This document shows, in pieces, positions 24,440 through 35,769 of a stretch of 64,000 nt of DNA; the first letter of the stretch is position 1, and each line of letters begins with the position of its first letter. Under the pieces are notes generated by a model that saw only the letters and a program-made list of their open reading frames with translations, searched no databases and was not told the DNA's origin. This DNA is from Synchiropus splendidus. Lineage: Eukaryota > Chordata > Actinopteri > Syngnathiformes > Callionymidae. A program made the translations under genes and the position numbers. The DNA lies in the NCBI RefSeq assembly GCF_027744825.2, contig NC_071336.1:18782501-18846500 (forward strand), in the 5' to 3' direction.

Positions 24440-24910
24440 GTAAACATGATGCCATTTCAGCCGATCGTTGCCCCATGTCCATGTTGGGCCTGAAGACGGA
24501 TATGGCAATTGAAGAAGTCAGTAGAAGAGTAAAGCAAAAGACACCAGCCCATCAGCTCCAGAGCTGCCACCTGAACTCAGCTCACTTTGTCAACGTCAAT
24601 AAGCACGGCCTTCCCTGGATAGCCAGGCATGCATATTCATTGAAAATAATCAGATGAAGCCAGGAGAGTTTGACATTTTCAGATGGGCACTTTATCTTCG
24701 GGGCGAGCGAGAGGCAAGATTGTCTAAATCAGAGAACACTGCTTAATTGCATGTTATCACCCCGTGATTGCCTTGGCATTATATAAAACGGCATGGTAAT
24801 TACTCTACAGATAGTGATTTAAATAGCCTCGGGCTGCGGCTCCCATAAGAGGCGGAGGAAGGAGGGCAGAGGGCTGAACATCTGGGCGAAGAGCTGGCAC
24901 AATTAGAGGT
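24440..24910. promoter_or_regulatory. Regulatory-looking block (candidate enhancer)
   Basis: Unique sequence with a POU-like ATGCATATTCAT at about 24629, AAATAATCAGATGA nearby, the homeodomain palindrome TAATTA at 24797-24802 and a GC-rich purine tract at 24840-24870. The alternation of AT-rich motif clusters and GC-rich spacers resembles vertebrate conserved non-coding elements. Inference only. Confidence 0.33.
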
Positions 24911-24979
24911 GCAGAAGTCAGATAATGACTTTCTTGGTGAAGGTGCGAGTAGAAACATACAGTTGTCGGCAGTGCTCAC

Positions 24980-25420
24980 ACTTTTACTGGGAAAACTTGA
25001 GGAAACTTTGGAGCGCAGGCCTGAAGCAGGGAATGAAAGTGTGAGAAACGCGTGGCTGGATTATGCTCTCACACCTCCTCAACAATGGCCGCCAAGCCTC
25101 AGAGGAAACATGGCCGCCATCATATGTTCCTACAGGGCCTGATAAATGTAATGTAGCAGGGTCTCTGTGTGAGGGGAGGTGGTTTGAGTTGACTGTGATT
25201 GCTGGTAATAACTGACTAATAGAATAAAGCAATAACACGCAGCCTCGGGGCCGAGGGCTGCGCACCAAACAATTTCATACTGCAAGATCCATCATCCCGT
25301 GGAATTAGCATTTTACTCTGTTCACGCTCCCGTCATGAGACTGCGGGCTCTGGAAACATATCTGTCGACTTCAGGTACTCACTGCACTTCATAACTCCTC
25401 ATGAATCCCCTCGGAGGGAA
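24980..25420. promoter_or_regulatory. Regulatory-looking block with paired ATGGCCGCCA words
   Basis: Two exact copies of ATGGCCGCCA lie 25 bp apart (25085-25094 and 25110-25119); the second continues as a YY1-like GCCGCCATCAT. An imperfect GC-rich hairpin (GCAGCCTCGG with CCGAGGGCTGC, one bulge) is at 25239-25261. The remaining sequence is unique and mixed. A 77-codon and a 94-codon frame cross it in opposite directions without a domain. Confidence 0.33.
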
Positions 25421-25594
25421 ACGCACCCACTGAACAGAGCGAGAGCAATGATGACAAATTTGCAGCATTGCTCATTTCATTGTAATTCTTCCTCAGTAAC
25501 TGACTTTTATAGCTGCAAATTGATTCTTGGTACCGATTTGAGCAAACCGTTGGCTTTTTTATATGTGAGGCTATAATGTAGAGTTGCAGGCAAG

Positions 25595-25715
25595 GAACTG
25601 ATTTTATAACCGCCAAGGCGGAGGTTACATACTTGTGGTTATCTTTCAATTGCCTGTCTTTTTGCAAAGTAACTCTAAAAGTTATGGATGTATTCCAAAT
25701 ATTTTTTTTTTCAGA
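25595..25715 (+). repeat. Fragment of a dispersed 'CCGCCAAGG...AAAGTTATGGATG' repeat
   Basis: The words CCGCCAAGGCGGAGGTTA, CTGTCTTTTTGCAAAGTAAC and AAAAGTTATGGATG occur in the order and spacing of a dispersed repeat that I recall from fish and invertebrate genomes, where it reads roughly GGAGGTTATG...TTTGCAAGATTACTCAAAAAGTTATGGATGG. No coding capacity. The copy is short and diverged. The class of the family is uncertain to me. Confidence 0.6.
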
Positions 25716-26113
25716 TGATGAAATCATGGTGCTGTTTTGGAGTGTCACCCAGCTCTGGTCTGCTTTCGCATCCCGGGAAATGTGATTTAGCGTCCAGTCA
25801 AATCACTAGAACTCCTTCATGACTCTGCTGACATAGTGTGTTGCTTATACATGGGCAGGTCTAACGTCACTGGTGATCTTCAGTGCTCTCACTCCACCAA
25901 TTCTGTCGAGGGTTTTTTGAATCATGCATGCCATTTTTGTCACCTGATTATATGCTGTGTATACGTGAATAAATATGAAATGCAATCCTTGGCGGTACCC
26001 TGTCACATTTGCCCTCTTCATGAATTTTCAGTATGACATAAGTTGTGAGACATTGAAGGCTGATAAATACACAATTCCAACTCACTGCTGATTCCAACTC
26101 AAACTTGAAATAT

Positions 26114-26152
26114 ATCATCATCATCACCTTCATCATCATCACCATCATCACC
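26114..26152. repeat. (ATC)n microsatellite, interrupted
   Basis: About twelve ATC-type triplets with ACC and TTC interruptions. Confidence 0.9.
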
Positions 26153-27743
26153 AAAGTGTGGAGGAATTTGAAAAGGTTTTCAAAACCTAATCGCTAACTT
26201 GTCTTTCTATTTTATCTCTGATCTTTTCTTCATGTCGCATTGAAAACCGAATGCAATAGTTCCTGCTCACAAAACACAAAACACTCTATTTCCACTTGCC
26301 ATTCTTTTTGCTCCATTTTCATTGGTTTGAATGAAGTGTAGTTGCACAGTAACTTCACCTCTTCACACTTCATTTTCTAATTTTCTTTTGGCTCTAAATG
26401 TGATATATGTAATGCAATGTTTTAAACCAGAGGTCTTTTATCGAAGACATTCACCAGTTTATTGAGCTTTTCCTGTGTCACTCCAGACATTACAAGCTCC
26501 TGACTAGACAAGTAGAAGAAGCACTCTACTGTGAAGATTCATTGACTGGCTGAAGAAGCGCATGGTCTTCAAGACAGTAGCCTGCTTACAATGCCGGAAG
26601 TTTATGATGACAATATGAATTAGGTTTTGTATGACCATCGGACAACAGTGTCAGCAGCCTCAACAGATTCTGTGACCTGTAAAAGGCTTTATGGAGCTCC
26701 AATCTGCCTCCGTTCTTTCTTACAGCCTCACTCTTTTGGAGAGTTGTCCAGTGGTGAAACACTAAGTCAGATCATGTACTTTGAATCAGTTGTGTTGTCT
26801 AACTAAACAAAACATCACCATAGTGTGAAGAACAATGCCGTCACTTGCATGTATGACTGTTTGTGTCCTCCAAATTTGACGGTGCAGATGTCATTTACTC
26901 AATTTTCAAGATTAAAACGTCTTAAAGATTCTTTGATAGAATGAACAGAACCATGTCAAAGGGATTCTCCACTTTTGCACTTGTTAAAAACATTGTTTCC
27001 TGATCTCCCAAAGTGAAATACACTTTGGCTTGACACGAAAGTTGACCTACCATTGCAAACCTAAAAACCTTTGCTGGCCCAAAAACAGGAGGAGCTATTT
27101 TCATTTGTAACGCTCATTGAGATCCGGTGGTTTGGGTGCTTTTGTGACGAAACAAATTCCTTGAGATAAAGACACAGCTAAATTTGACAATGTCCTGAAT
27201 TGTAATTGGCGGTTGTTTACAATATCAAAAATCGCAATGTTTCTATCGCATTCAAATACCTGAAATTTGTGATGCAATATCCTTTAAAAATCATTTGTTA
27301 TTATGTTATGTTCAGTTTTTTAACATATATAGGAGTGCTACTGGAGTTCTGCCCCTAATTCTTTCTTGAGAACTCACAAGAGTTCTAAATAGCTTTTGGA
27401 GGGCTCTAAAACAAAGCCAGCGGTGAACAGATGACATGGTCACGGAGACAAAGAGTTTCAAGGGTCAGCAGGTTCATTGTGTGCACACTGTTAAGGCTCC
27501 TGAGAAAAGACAAGATAAGCTGTTTTTATTTCAACACAATGATTCAGCGGTGAAAAGACACAGTTTGTATAGTGCTAATCTACAAGCAATTAGGGAGTGT
27601 TGGGCTAAAAAAGATGTCTCACTGGAATTCTTGCGGTTCTAGCTATTTTAATAAATAATAATAGTCAGTCAGTCAAATGGTAGCAGTGCATTGTTGGAGG
27701 TGGACAAATGAAGTTGCAATAGTTGGATCAGTAGTGGTGGAGT

Positions 27744-27829
27744 AAAAAAAAAACAAAACAAAAAAAAAAACCCATATATATATATACATATATATATGTA
27801 TGTATACACACACACACAACACACACACA
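27744..27829. repeat. Compound A-rich / AT / AC microsatellite
   Basis: An A-rich segment with C interruptions passes into AT repeats, then GTAT units, then AC repeats. Both antisense frames crossing it encode only YIYIYI-type peptides and are artefacts. Confidence 0.9.
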
Positions 27830-28519
27830 GAATCAAACGTCTGTCTACAATTTTCACTCATTCGACATCAAGACTTGTAAGCAAGTTTTATAAAGTGCTT
27901 TTGTTAACATTGTGCTATTGTTAACATGCGACAGCTAACACGCAAAATGGCAGTTGAAATATTTCCTGTAATTGGTCAAAATGGCTAAAATGGTTAAAAT
28001 GGAATCATGATTATACAAATATGTGGATTGAACAGCATACAGTAAATACCCACAAAAGCTGTCAAAAATCCGATTGTTGAATCAAAAAAATACATTTAAA
28101 AAGAATATATCACCTAAATAGAGGTGTAAATAAATCGTTCCTGGGTATTAATCCACTGTCATGAGGAACCACTGAAATCATTGAGTATTGCGGTTAGTTA
28201 CACCTTTTAAATATGATGTAGTACAAGACATATTTCTGCTGTTGTACCTGAGTAACAGCCAGGCTATGTGAACTGGGACTGACCAAGTGACAAAAGTGCT
28301 AGACACACTTATACGGTGCAGACAGAAAGGAGTGCTTTGAGCTAAATAACTCCCTGCGGAGCGATGAGTAAGAATCAACACATCATGCCGGTAAAAATTC
28401 AATTTTACTGAATTGGCTTAAAGAGACGTTTTGTCTCCCCGTTTCAGGAACACTTAGTGGTGCGTTGGCAGCCATGTGGCTAGTGGCAGTGGACTGCGGT
28501 GAATGAGTTAAATCAGCCA

Positions 28520-28830
28520 CTCCTGAACTCAACCCCATGTCGTCAGGGAAGGGAGCGAGGCCACAGACTCACGCGATGAGGGTAATCCAACAGTGAGCCG
28601 CTATGGCAGCGCTGCTCCCCGCTGCTCTCGGAAAGGCTCAAATAAGTCCCATGTGCATCCAAGGAGAGCAGAGGACAGGCATACATCAGAGGGGAGCGGC
28701 AGGTTTGAGGAGAGCGGATTTATCCTGGACTTTCACAAATGTTTCATTTGCAGCATCCTCCCGCTTGCTTTGGTGCCATCAATCCTGCCAATGTGGAGTC
28801 ATTGGAGGTTGAGCTGATGGCTCTGTGGGC
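28520..28830. promoter_or_regulatory. Regulatory-looking non-coding block
   Basis: Unique, moderately GC-rich sequence ending in an AT-rich motif cluster (GGATTTATCC, ACAAATG, CATTTGCAG, CCATCAATC at about 28715-28775). Two overlapping frames of 69-74 codons cross it in different phases, which argues against coding. Candidate by texture only. Confidence 0.28.
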
Positions 28831-31800
28831 TGCTTGCTGTCACACAAGATGGGTTGATGCTCGCACTCTGTTCCACAGCCAGGAAACAGCCAAACCACAC
28901 CTTTAAATTAGCCGCTGGATGTTGATCACTAAAGTGTTGTAATGGTCCATTGTCGACACTGGAAGTATACTGACTGTTGAACATCGCTCACTTGTTTTGT
29001 CTGTTACCGCCTGTTCACGATTCACTTATTTATTGACATATTTTCGTCACATCTTCGTGTCTTACACGCCTAAATGTACATAGAAGTATATACAGCAAGT
29101 AAGATATTTGGTGAAACATTACATGCCAACATTTTTGCACAACACAAAGCAGGCTTTACCCAAGTGATTTCTGTGGTAACAGTAAACATTCTGAAATGTG
29201 ATGGTATTTATGTTACCTCAAATCCGCACATCATCACCATGTCCATGTGGAAGATGCCTTTATTGAAGTCATTTTTACAATTTCCATTTACCGTTAGAGT
29301 CAGGAGTTGGAGCGGGGAACTACATCACGGTCAGGGCAGCGCGTTCCAGTTGTACTTGGAAAAAAGGATGGTGTTAGAGCTTGTGCAGACATGAGCAACT
29401 CTTGGGTAAACATGCTGTACTTGTGCAACTAGAAAAGCTGGATCAAGCATGTTTGAACGTTACAAAACCTCTGCTGATTCCTGTTTCCACCAGTGGAAGC
29501 CATCTTGGCTTGCTACTTGGGTGGGTGGTGCGGACTCCATGACTTTCCGACTTGGAAATCCAGCACTAGACTCCCGATAGTTTGGCTTTGGTTGTCATGT
29601 TTGCATCTTCAGCTTGTTCCGTGAGGTTAACACATCAACCTTGCTAATGGCCGAGCTATCCCTTTTCTGTCTGATACTCTTGTGACCCCATGCCCTTCTT
29701 CTGATGAAAGATTTAAACTGAGTGGCCACCGTTCTTTTGCAAAAATATACAGTTTGGAACGACTTGCTCCTGGATATTCTAACTAGCTCAAGCTCAATTC
29801 TAACAGCGCCACCTAGCATCTTTCATTTCCTACAGCCCATGTAAAGCACTTTGTACAAGTTCTGACAAAGCCTAAACAAAATGCAGATCTTGATCATTAG
29901 ATCTTTGCTCAAAAACTTTAAAACATTCTATCCATTGCTAAGATGTGATGAAGAATTTCTTATTTACAGGGAAACAGTTGTTAAGAAAAACCAGAGTAGT
30001 AAAGTTGAACTTGTCAGCTTCCTCTTCCCTATCCATCTTTCCTTGCTTAAAAAGCTGCTTGAAATCTATTTATTTATGGGTGGACTTGATGTTCTTAACT
30101 TGAAACAGACTCGCTTGAAAACATTAAATCAGATATGCACATGCAGCTTGAAAGACTAAATAATTAACACTAAATTAGCTTTTTTTTTTCCTCTGATGAA
30201 AGACAAGTCGCCGTCAGACCTGGAGCCGTCCTGCTGTCCCACATTAAACCTGGAGCATTTAGCAGAGCGTCTGCAGCGTGACGGGCTGATTGCTTTGACC
30301 AGCAGTCACCACCTGCTTTGCTTGTTCACGCTGTCATTGGTGCCCTTTTTTGGTGTGTGCAGAGTCTTTAAGAGTTTAGCTATGCCTTTGATGTGTTCTT
30401 TGATTTTTAGAATATGCACAGGATCAATATGGAGCACAAACTTCAAAGGCTGGCTGGCTCTCACCTGCTGCTGGTCACCATTTCTGAAGCCGTTCCCGAC
30501 ACATATAGAGACCCACAAACAGGCAGGAGAGGCAGCACGGAGGCTGAGTCCTAGATCAATACTGAGAGAGATTTGGCAGCATGATCAGACGTATCGCGTT
30601 TTTTAATCCGGTTCTGCAAAAGTTGAAGCCGATTAGTGGTCATTAACAAAGTACAATTCAAGCCATTAAAACACATTCAGGATTCATTGAGTTTTTAATT
30701 CTTATTTTGATGACAAAATTAGGTACAAACACAAACGTGTTTATGTATCGTCCATAATAAAGTGAATGAAACTTTGCAGATCAATACAAAAAAATGGGGG
30801 GATTATAATCGTTGGAGTTCCACGAGTCACTTTATGTTTTAGTCAAAAAAAGAAAAGAGAATCCGGAAAGGGAAAAATGTAATTCTGGCTTCCCACAGTG
30901 ATGTTTACTCAACTATGCTCCTGCTGAAGAATAATGTCGTCGTGGGGTTTGAAATATGGAGTCAGGTTATAACAATCAGAGGTCCTCTGAAGCATAATTC
31001 CAGCTATTGGACATACTGTATTTAATGTGGAAAAACACATAAACACGCATAAAAAGACGTGAGAGAAACAGACCATTCAATGCAGGAAAAATAACAATAA
31101 CAAGCAACAACAATAAACATGGCCACTGTCTCTAAGGTAAAGTTCCCACTTGGAAGTGCTGATTCTGATTCACAAGTGAAGTTGGTTGAATAAAATAAAT
31201 GACTTTATTTTGTCGTTCAGACATGGCAAAGATATAAAGGAGCAAAAGAATCAAATCTGACAGGAAAAAAAAAGTTTTCAACTGAACCCCCCTGAAAGTT
31301 GCACAGAACAAGAAGTGGGGTCTTGTGCTGTGCTGCTGCACAGACAAATCCTTTTTCAGACCAAAACTGCCTGGACTGTCGCACGGCTCGTCTCTAGTCT
31401 CTGTGACTACTACAGTAATGTCATTATTTAAAGTTTCTTGTTATTAAAAATACATTTAAAATTACAGGCCTATCAAGGTTCTTTGAACTGTTCCTGGTTC
31501 CCGCTGTGCATAAGCACGCTGGAACAGTTTGAATTCCTGGGATCAATCTTCAGGTTCCTGCAAGGTAAATGCGGCTGTAGATGATGATGGCACTCATGCT
31601 TTTTTCATTTAACATTTCATTCCAATCTTTTTTTCCAATTATCATGAAGCCTGCCTTCATATGTATGTATGTATTTAGTTTCACTAAACACCCCCAAAAG
31701 TTGCATTTTTATTCGTCTCTCCATTCTTTTAAAACTATTTCACATCATTCTAGAGGACTGTGTGACATAACACACGTTACAATTCATACATTTAATTCTA

Positions 31801-32155
31801 AGTTGGTCATGATGTCATCTTGTTTAGAACATTGGCATGTAAGGATTTGGAAAAATGATACCATTGTGAATGACAATATTTACAATGAAGTAACAAAATC
31901 ACTTTATTTGACATTAGTTCTTTTTAAATATATATATTTATATAATCATTTTCTGCCCTTAAATATGTAACACCAAACAGGAACAAGACACTGTCTGAAA
32001 ACTTATTTTAGTGCAGCTAATAATGTTGTTTTGTAAGTCAACCTCTGGTGTCGGCTGGTACCTTCCATATATCCATCGTTGTGTTGAACAGAATGCTGCA
32101 TTCTCGTTCCTATACGGCTCTATTTTCCGAGTCAAAATCTATTTCCGCTAAACCA
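28831..32155. other. Non-coding DNA, no gene or repeat family recognised
   Basis: Unique sequence. The 136-codon frame at 30196-30606 and the 129-codon frame at 31581-31970 are the longest, and neither has a recognisable domain; the second is AT-driven. A CTCF-like word at 29805 is listed separately. Confidence 0.5.
29805..29819 (-). promoter_or_regulatory. CTCF-like word
   Basis: On the minus strand the core CTAGGTGGCGCT matches all 12 inner positions of the vertebrate CTCF consensus CCASYAGRKGGCRSY; the first three bases do not match. Binding is inferred. Confidence 0.35.
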
Positions 32156-32159
32156 CCAC

Positions 32160-32820
32160 AGACACACTTCACAGTGTTTTGATTAATGCGTAATAATCTC
32201 CAAACGCCATGACGGTTTAATAACTCACTTAGATGTCTCTAATGTGTCACTCAAGTCTCCAACACCAAACATTTGATGATAATGCTTTTTTTTCCTTGTG
32301 CTCTTGCTGCAAATCTAGAACCCCGAGTGGCAGCAAAGTTCAAAGAAGCAGATTGTAAAGCATGTTATGGAAATAAACCGGCAGCTGATTATCCTAAATC
32401 TGTGGCTGCCCGCTCCCTGCCCCCCTCCAAAAATGGCTGTCATGATGAAATGACTTTCCTTTATTACATTCTTCTCCCTTAATCCTACTCAATTTATTAG
32501 AGGGGGACTGCCTCTGCACAACAATACCAAAACTCATTTCCATGGGAGCCAACCCCGCATGGTGTCCGTGAAGGGAGAGACAACTGATTTCCTATGCAAA
32601 GGGTCCTTTTGAAAGGAGAGAGAGGGAAGACAACTGATTCTTTTATTGCAAATGACTCCGGTGTTTTGTTTCGGGGGGCGAGGGGAGTGGAGCCAGCATG
32701 ACTTCTGCGTGCACACTTTAATTTGACTGATGCAGGTGCATGTTTAATTGCAGGTGTGACGATGGCCGGCCTCCACCACTGTGTTCCCGTCCTCGCACCG
32801 AGGCTCTAATGTCTTCAGAC
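32160..32820. promoter_or_regulatory. Long regulatory-looking block with a PBX/HOX word
   Basis: Starts near a TGATTAAT word (32180-32187) and includes a Meis-type CTGTCA (32437-32442), AT-rich motif clusters around 32460-32500 and a G-rich run near 32671. The sequence is unique, and a 69-codon frame over part of it has no domain. The combination fits a HOX/PBX/Meis-responsive enhancer but this is inference. Confidence 0.33.
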
Positions 32821-33414
32821 ATTAACAGGTACGGACAATAGGTTTGCACACACATCTCAAAACCCAACCATCTGGTTATGTCTGAAAGAATACAAGGTCA
32901 CTTTAAGATTAAAGGAAACTGAAAATTGCATTATTCGATTACCGATAGAGGAAGTTGGCCTTTTTAGTTAGAGGGTTGGAGTTTGCCAACATTCTCAACA
33001 GTTGAGTTATTAAAGGTTGAATCACATTCTCTATTGCTTCACTTTCCTTTTTTTTTTTTTTACACATTTATTTATTCTCCGTCACGCCTCGAGGAATTCC
33101 TAGGAAGATACCGTGTGGTACTTGGATTTCAGGCAGTTGAGTCGAATCAGGAATCTTTGCTGACTGCCTCTTGAATGTCTCCCTGGTGAGGATTTCCTAC
33201 GGGCAGAAGTGAGAAGAGGCCTGGGGACGGACTCGGGGCATACTGGAGATGGTGTCTCATGGGAAGGCCTTGGTATTCCCCCAGAAGAGCAGGATGAGGG
33301 GGGAGAAAGATTTCTGGGTTTCTGTTCTCCAGCCGCTGCCTCCACAATGGAACCTCACCTAAAAATACTTGTAAAAGCAATCAGATCACACTGTACATGG
33401 AGATGGTTGGCTCC

Positions 33415-33608
33415 TTGGTTTGCTAAGTTCAGCTCCTCCTCATAAATCGATAAAGGTCGGTTCACCCCACACAAGAAGCTTGATCGTAAATATTGAAGGG
33501 AGTCTTTGAGGATACAGTGATCTGCTGTTAGTGAAGATGGTTTGGGGGAAGAATGTTCACTGGTCCTCTTACTATGGAGGAGCTTTTCCTCTGGGAGATC
33601 ACAGTGAA
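33415..33608 (+). repeat. Duplicated segment, copy A (composite)
   Basis: The left part (33415-33460 plus 33484-33497) is repeated in direct orientation at 34133-34192. The right part (33498-33608) is repeated inverted at 35660-35769. No coding potential or transposon family was recognised. The two relatives cover adjacent, non-overlapping halves, so copy A looks like the most complete unit of a small local family. Confidence 0.85.
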
Positions 33609-33961
33609 GTGATGATCTGGATGAACCATAAAAGGTACAATGGAAGCAAGGATATTAAGAAGTGTAAATATGGCATGAACCTGATGAAAAAACATTTTAC
33701 ATGCATATTTGAATAGAAATAATAATAATGGACCAAACATCGAATATGAAAAGGCAGTTTATTTAAAAAAATATATTTTGAATTTTCTTTCAATGATTTC
33801 AATTTTGAGGAAAATACTAAAATGGCAAAAGAAGATACAAAAATGTAGTCATGAATGTGTTGTATTTACTGTTGAAGTAGGACTGGCTAAAACAGAGAAA
33901 GGATAAAGAAAATAAAAATACAGAAAAATACATTTTAAAAAATATGAAATACATTTTTAAC

Positions 33962-33980
33962 AAAAAAAAAAAAAAAAAAA
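33962..33980. repeat. Poly(A) tract, 19 A
   Basis: Perfect A homopolymer at the end of a 250-bp AT-rich stretch between duplicated segments A and B. It could be a retroposon tail, but no body is identifiable. Confidence 0.85.
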
Positions 33981-34132
33981 TCCCAAACGAAACACCATAA
34001 CAAAATGACAAGAACACATCTGCACTTTGCTGTGCCCAAGTTTGCCGTTGCCCCCAGGACAACTAAAGGAATGGATTTAAAAGTTATTGCCTTTACTGTC
34101 ATCATTTCCCTATTTTTCTGTCAGATTGCTCT

Positions 34133-34192
34133 TTGGTTGGCTAAGTTCAGCTCCTCCTCACAAATCGACAAAGGTTGGTCGTAAATATTGAA
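34133..34192 (+). repeat. Duplicated segment, copy B (left half)
   Basis: The first 46 bases match copy A at 42 positions; then the 23 bases that copy A has at 33461-33483 are missing and the match resumes with TCGTAAATATTGAA. Similarity stops there. Two of the differences are of the CG/TG type expected from methylation decay. Confidence 0.85.
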
Positions 34193-34282
34193 CACATTGA
34201 TGACATTCATGACTGTTTTTGGGGAGGTGAATTAGTTTCGCCGTCGCCACCCACAGGTTTAAAACAAACCTTATTTAGGGGC

Positions 34283-34297
34283 CCACTAGTTGGCGCT
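34283..34297 (+). promoter_or_regulatory. CTCF-like word
   Basis: CCACTAGTTGGCGCT matches the consensus CCASYAGRKGGCRSY at 14 of 15 positions (T instead of R at position 8). Binding is inferred. Confidence 0.4.
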
Positions 34298-34879
34298 CGT
34301 GGCCCATGGTTAAAAACATAGAAATATCTATGTCTGAGAGAGAAATCCCAATTTCTCTTTGTCGAATATACAGTAGCCATATTAGAACGTCTCATCTCTA
34401 GCTGTTAGCAGTGTGTTATGCTTAACAGTTCAAATAATGACAGTGGAACGGGAACGACTAAAGAGGCTTTTGCACGGAGGTGACATGACTCAACGATTCG
34501 GTTCACAAACTCTGCGGCTAAATCGAGCCATTGCTTAGTCCGTCTACGCGGAGACGATACGCTCTGCGACCATTTTGTGTGGGCACTAAACCTCATCATA
34601 ACCATAAAGCCACACTCCTGCTTGTCATGCTATTCAAATGCTTTTCAAAACAACAACACCTGTAAATAAACTAAACATTACATGAAGGCAACAGATGTAA
34701 CTTGCTGATCTTACAAGGTTATAAGACGTTACTTTTGTGGTCCAATGTTGGTCTCTTCCTATTGTGACTGACACAGTGCTCTATTGAGAAACAAGAAATG
34801 TCACATGACCTTTGAGCTTGTCTGAATGTGGCCCTCAGCAAAACCCGTTCAAAGGCTTAGATATGAGAATGGGAGATTA

Positions 34880-35350
34880 GAAAGGAAATCTAAATTAATG
34901 CCTCAAATGAGAGGAAATTACTCAAGTGATTATGAAACTGTCGCCAAATCAGAGGGGAAGAATAGAGTGTGCAGCAGAGGAGGCGGGGCCCGCAATTAGT
35001 TCTCGGGAGACAGGGAATGAAGCAGTCGCAAGCAGGAGACTCCAAAGTGAAGGGTCCAATCTTCAAGCTCATTCCAGCTATCGGCGATGGAACCGCGCAC
35101 CGTAAACTCACCGGCTTCAGGTGATCACGGCGACATTAATGTGGCGCCGAAAAGAGACACCTCATCATGGAGAATTTTCCTCGTTGGAACCAAAAATGCC
35201 AGGCTGCACACCTCTGACTGCGTGGCCCCCACATCTATTAACCTTATTGATTTTGAGCCCCGCTGAGCCCCTCCAGAGCTCCTGCCCCCCTGCTGCTGGA
35301 CTGAAGTGGATCAATCCTGTGCCGGAGGCCACAACTCGATAACAAGCCTG
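34880..35350. promoter_or_regulatory. Regulatory-looking non-coding block
   Basis: Unique sequence with GC-rich centre (34975-35110), a GACATTAATGTGG palindrome-like homeodomain word near 35151 and CATCTATTAACCTTATTGAT near 35231. Opposing frames of 73 codons cross it with no domain. Confidence 0.28.
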
Positions 35351-35462
35351 TGCTGACAGACTTCTGTTTACTGCTTGAAATTAATACACAATTCTGTATA
35401 TGCGGTGCTCATCTTTCCCAAGATTTTACTCAGCGAATGCGAAACGAGGAAGATTCATGATT

Positions 35463-35477
35463 CCAACAGGGGGCGCC
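35463..35477 (+). promoter_or_regulatory. CTCF-like word
   Basis: CCAACAGGGGGCGCC matches CCASYAGRKGGCRSY at 14 of 15 positions (A instead of S at position 4) and includes the AGGGGGCGC core typical of strong sites. Binding is inferred. Confidence 0.45.
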
Positions 35478-35659
35478 AAATTGCCAACAGCATACTAGTA
35501 CTGACCCCCTTGTGTTGCGATGGACAGAAAGTATTCCCTGAGCATGGAGATGTTGTATTGAGTTGACCAAATTTTGTCGAATATCTACAGCCTCTTCTTG
35601 TGCTTACAAGTCAGGAATTCCATTTGTTGCAGCAGTAATCCTGCCCTGAAGTCCAACGT

Positions 35660-35769
35660 CTTCACTGTGACCAGAGGAAAAGATCCTCCATCGTAAGAGG
35701 ACCAGTGAACATTCTTCCCCCAAACCATCTTCACTAAGAGCAGATCACTGTATCCTCAAAGACTCCCTC
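35660..35769 (-). repeat. Duplicated segment, copy C (right half, inverted)
   Basis: Its reverse complement matches copy A at 33498-33608 over about 107 bases with three substitutions and one 4-base gap. That is much closer than the A/B pair. The two arms lie about 2.05 kb apart in opposite orientation. Homology ends sharply on both sides; no target-site duplication or terminal repeat is evident. Confidence 0.9.

Larger units (their letters stand above)
25720..28515. other. Non-coding DNA with microsatellites
   Basis: Holds an ATC array and an A/AT/AC compound array listed separately. The rest, including AT-rich 27200-27320 and 27900-28140, shows no family or gene that I recognise. Confidence 0.55.
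32821..34780. other. Non-coding DNA with local duplications
   Basis: Contains the duplicated segments near 33.4 and 34.1 kb, an A-run of 19 (33962-33980) inside an AT-rich stretch and a CTCF-like word at 34283, each listed separately. Nothing else is recognisable. Confidence 0.5.

Noticed and set aside
27190..27300. ATCGCAAT-type words suggesting another hAT-like repeat
   Set aside because: Too few words match and no terminus is recognisable.
30196..30606. 136-codon plus-strand frame
   Set aside because: No recognisable domain; a competing 70-codon frame runs antisense through it; no splice or promoter context.
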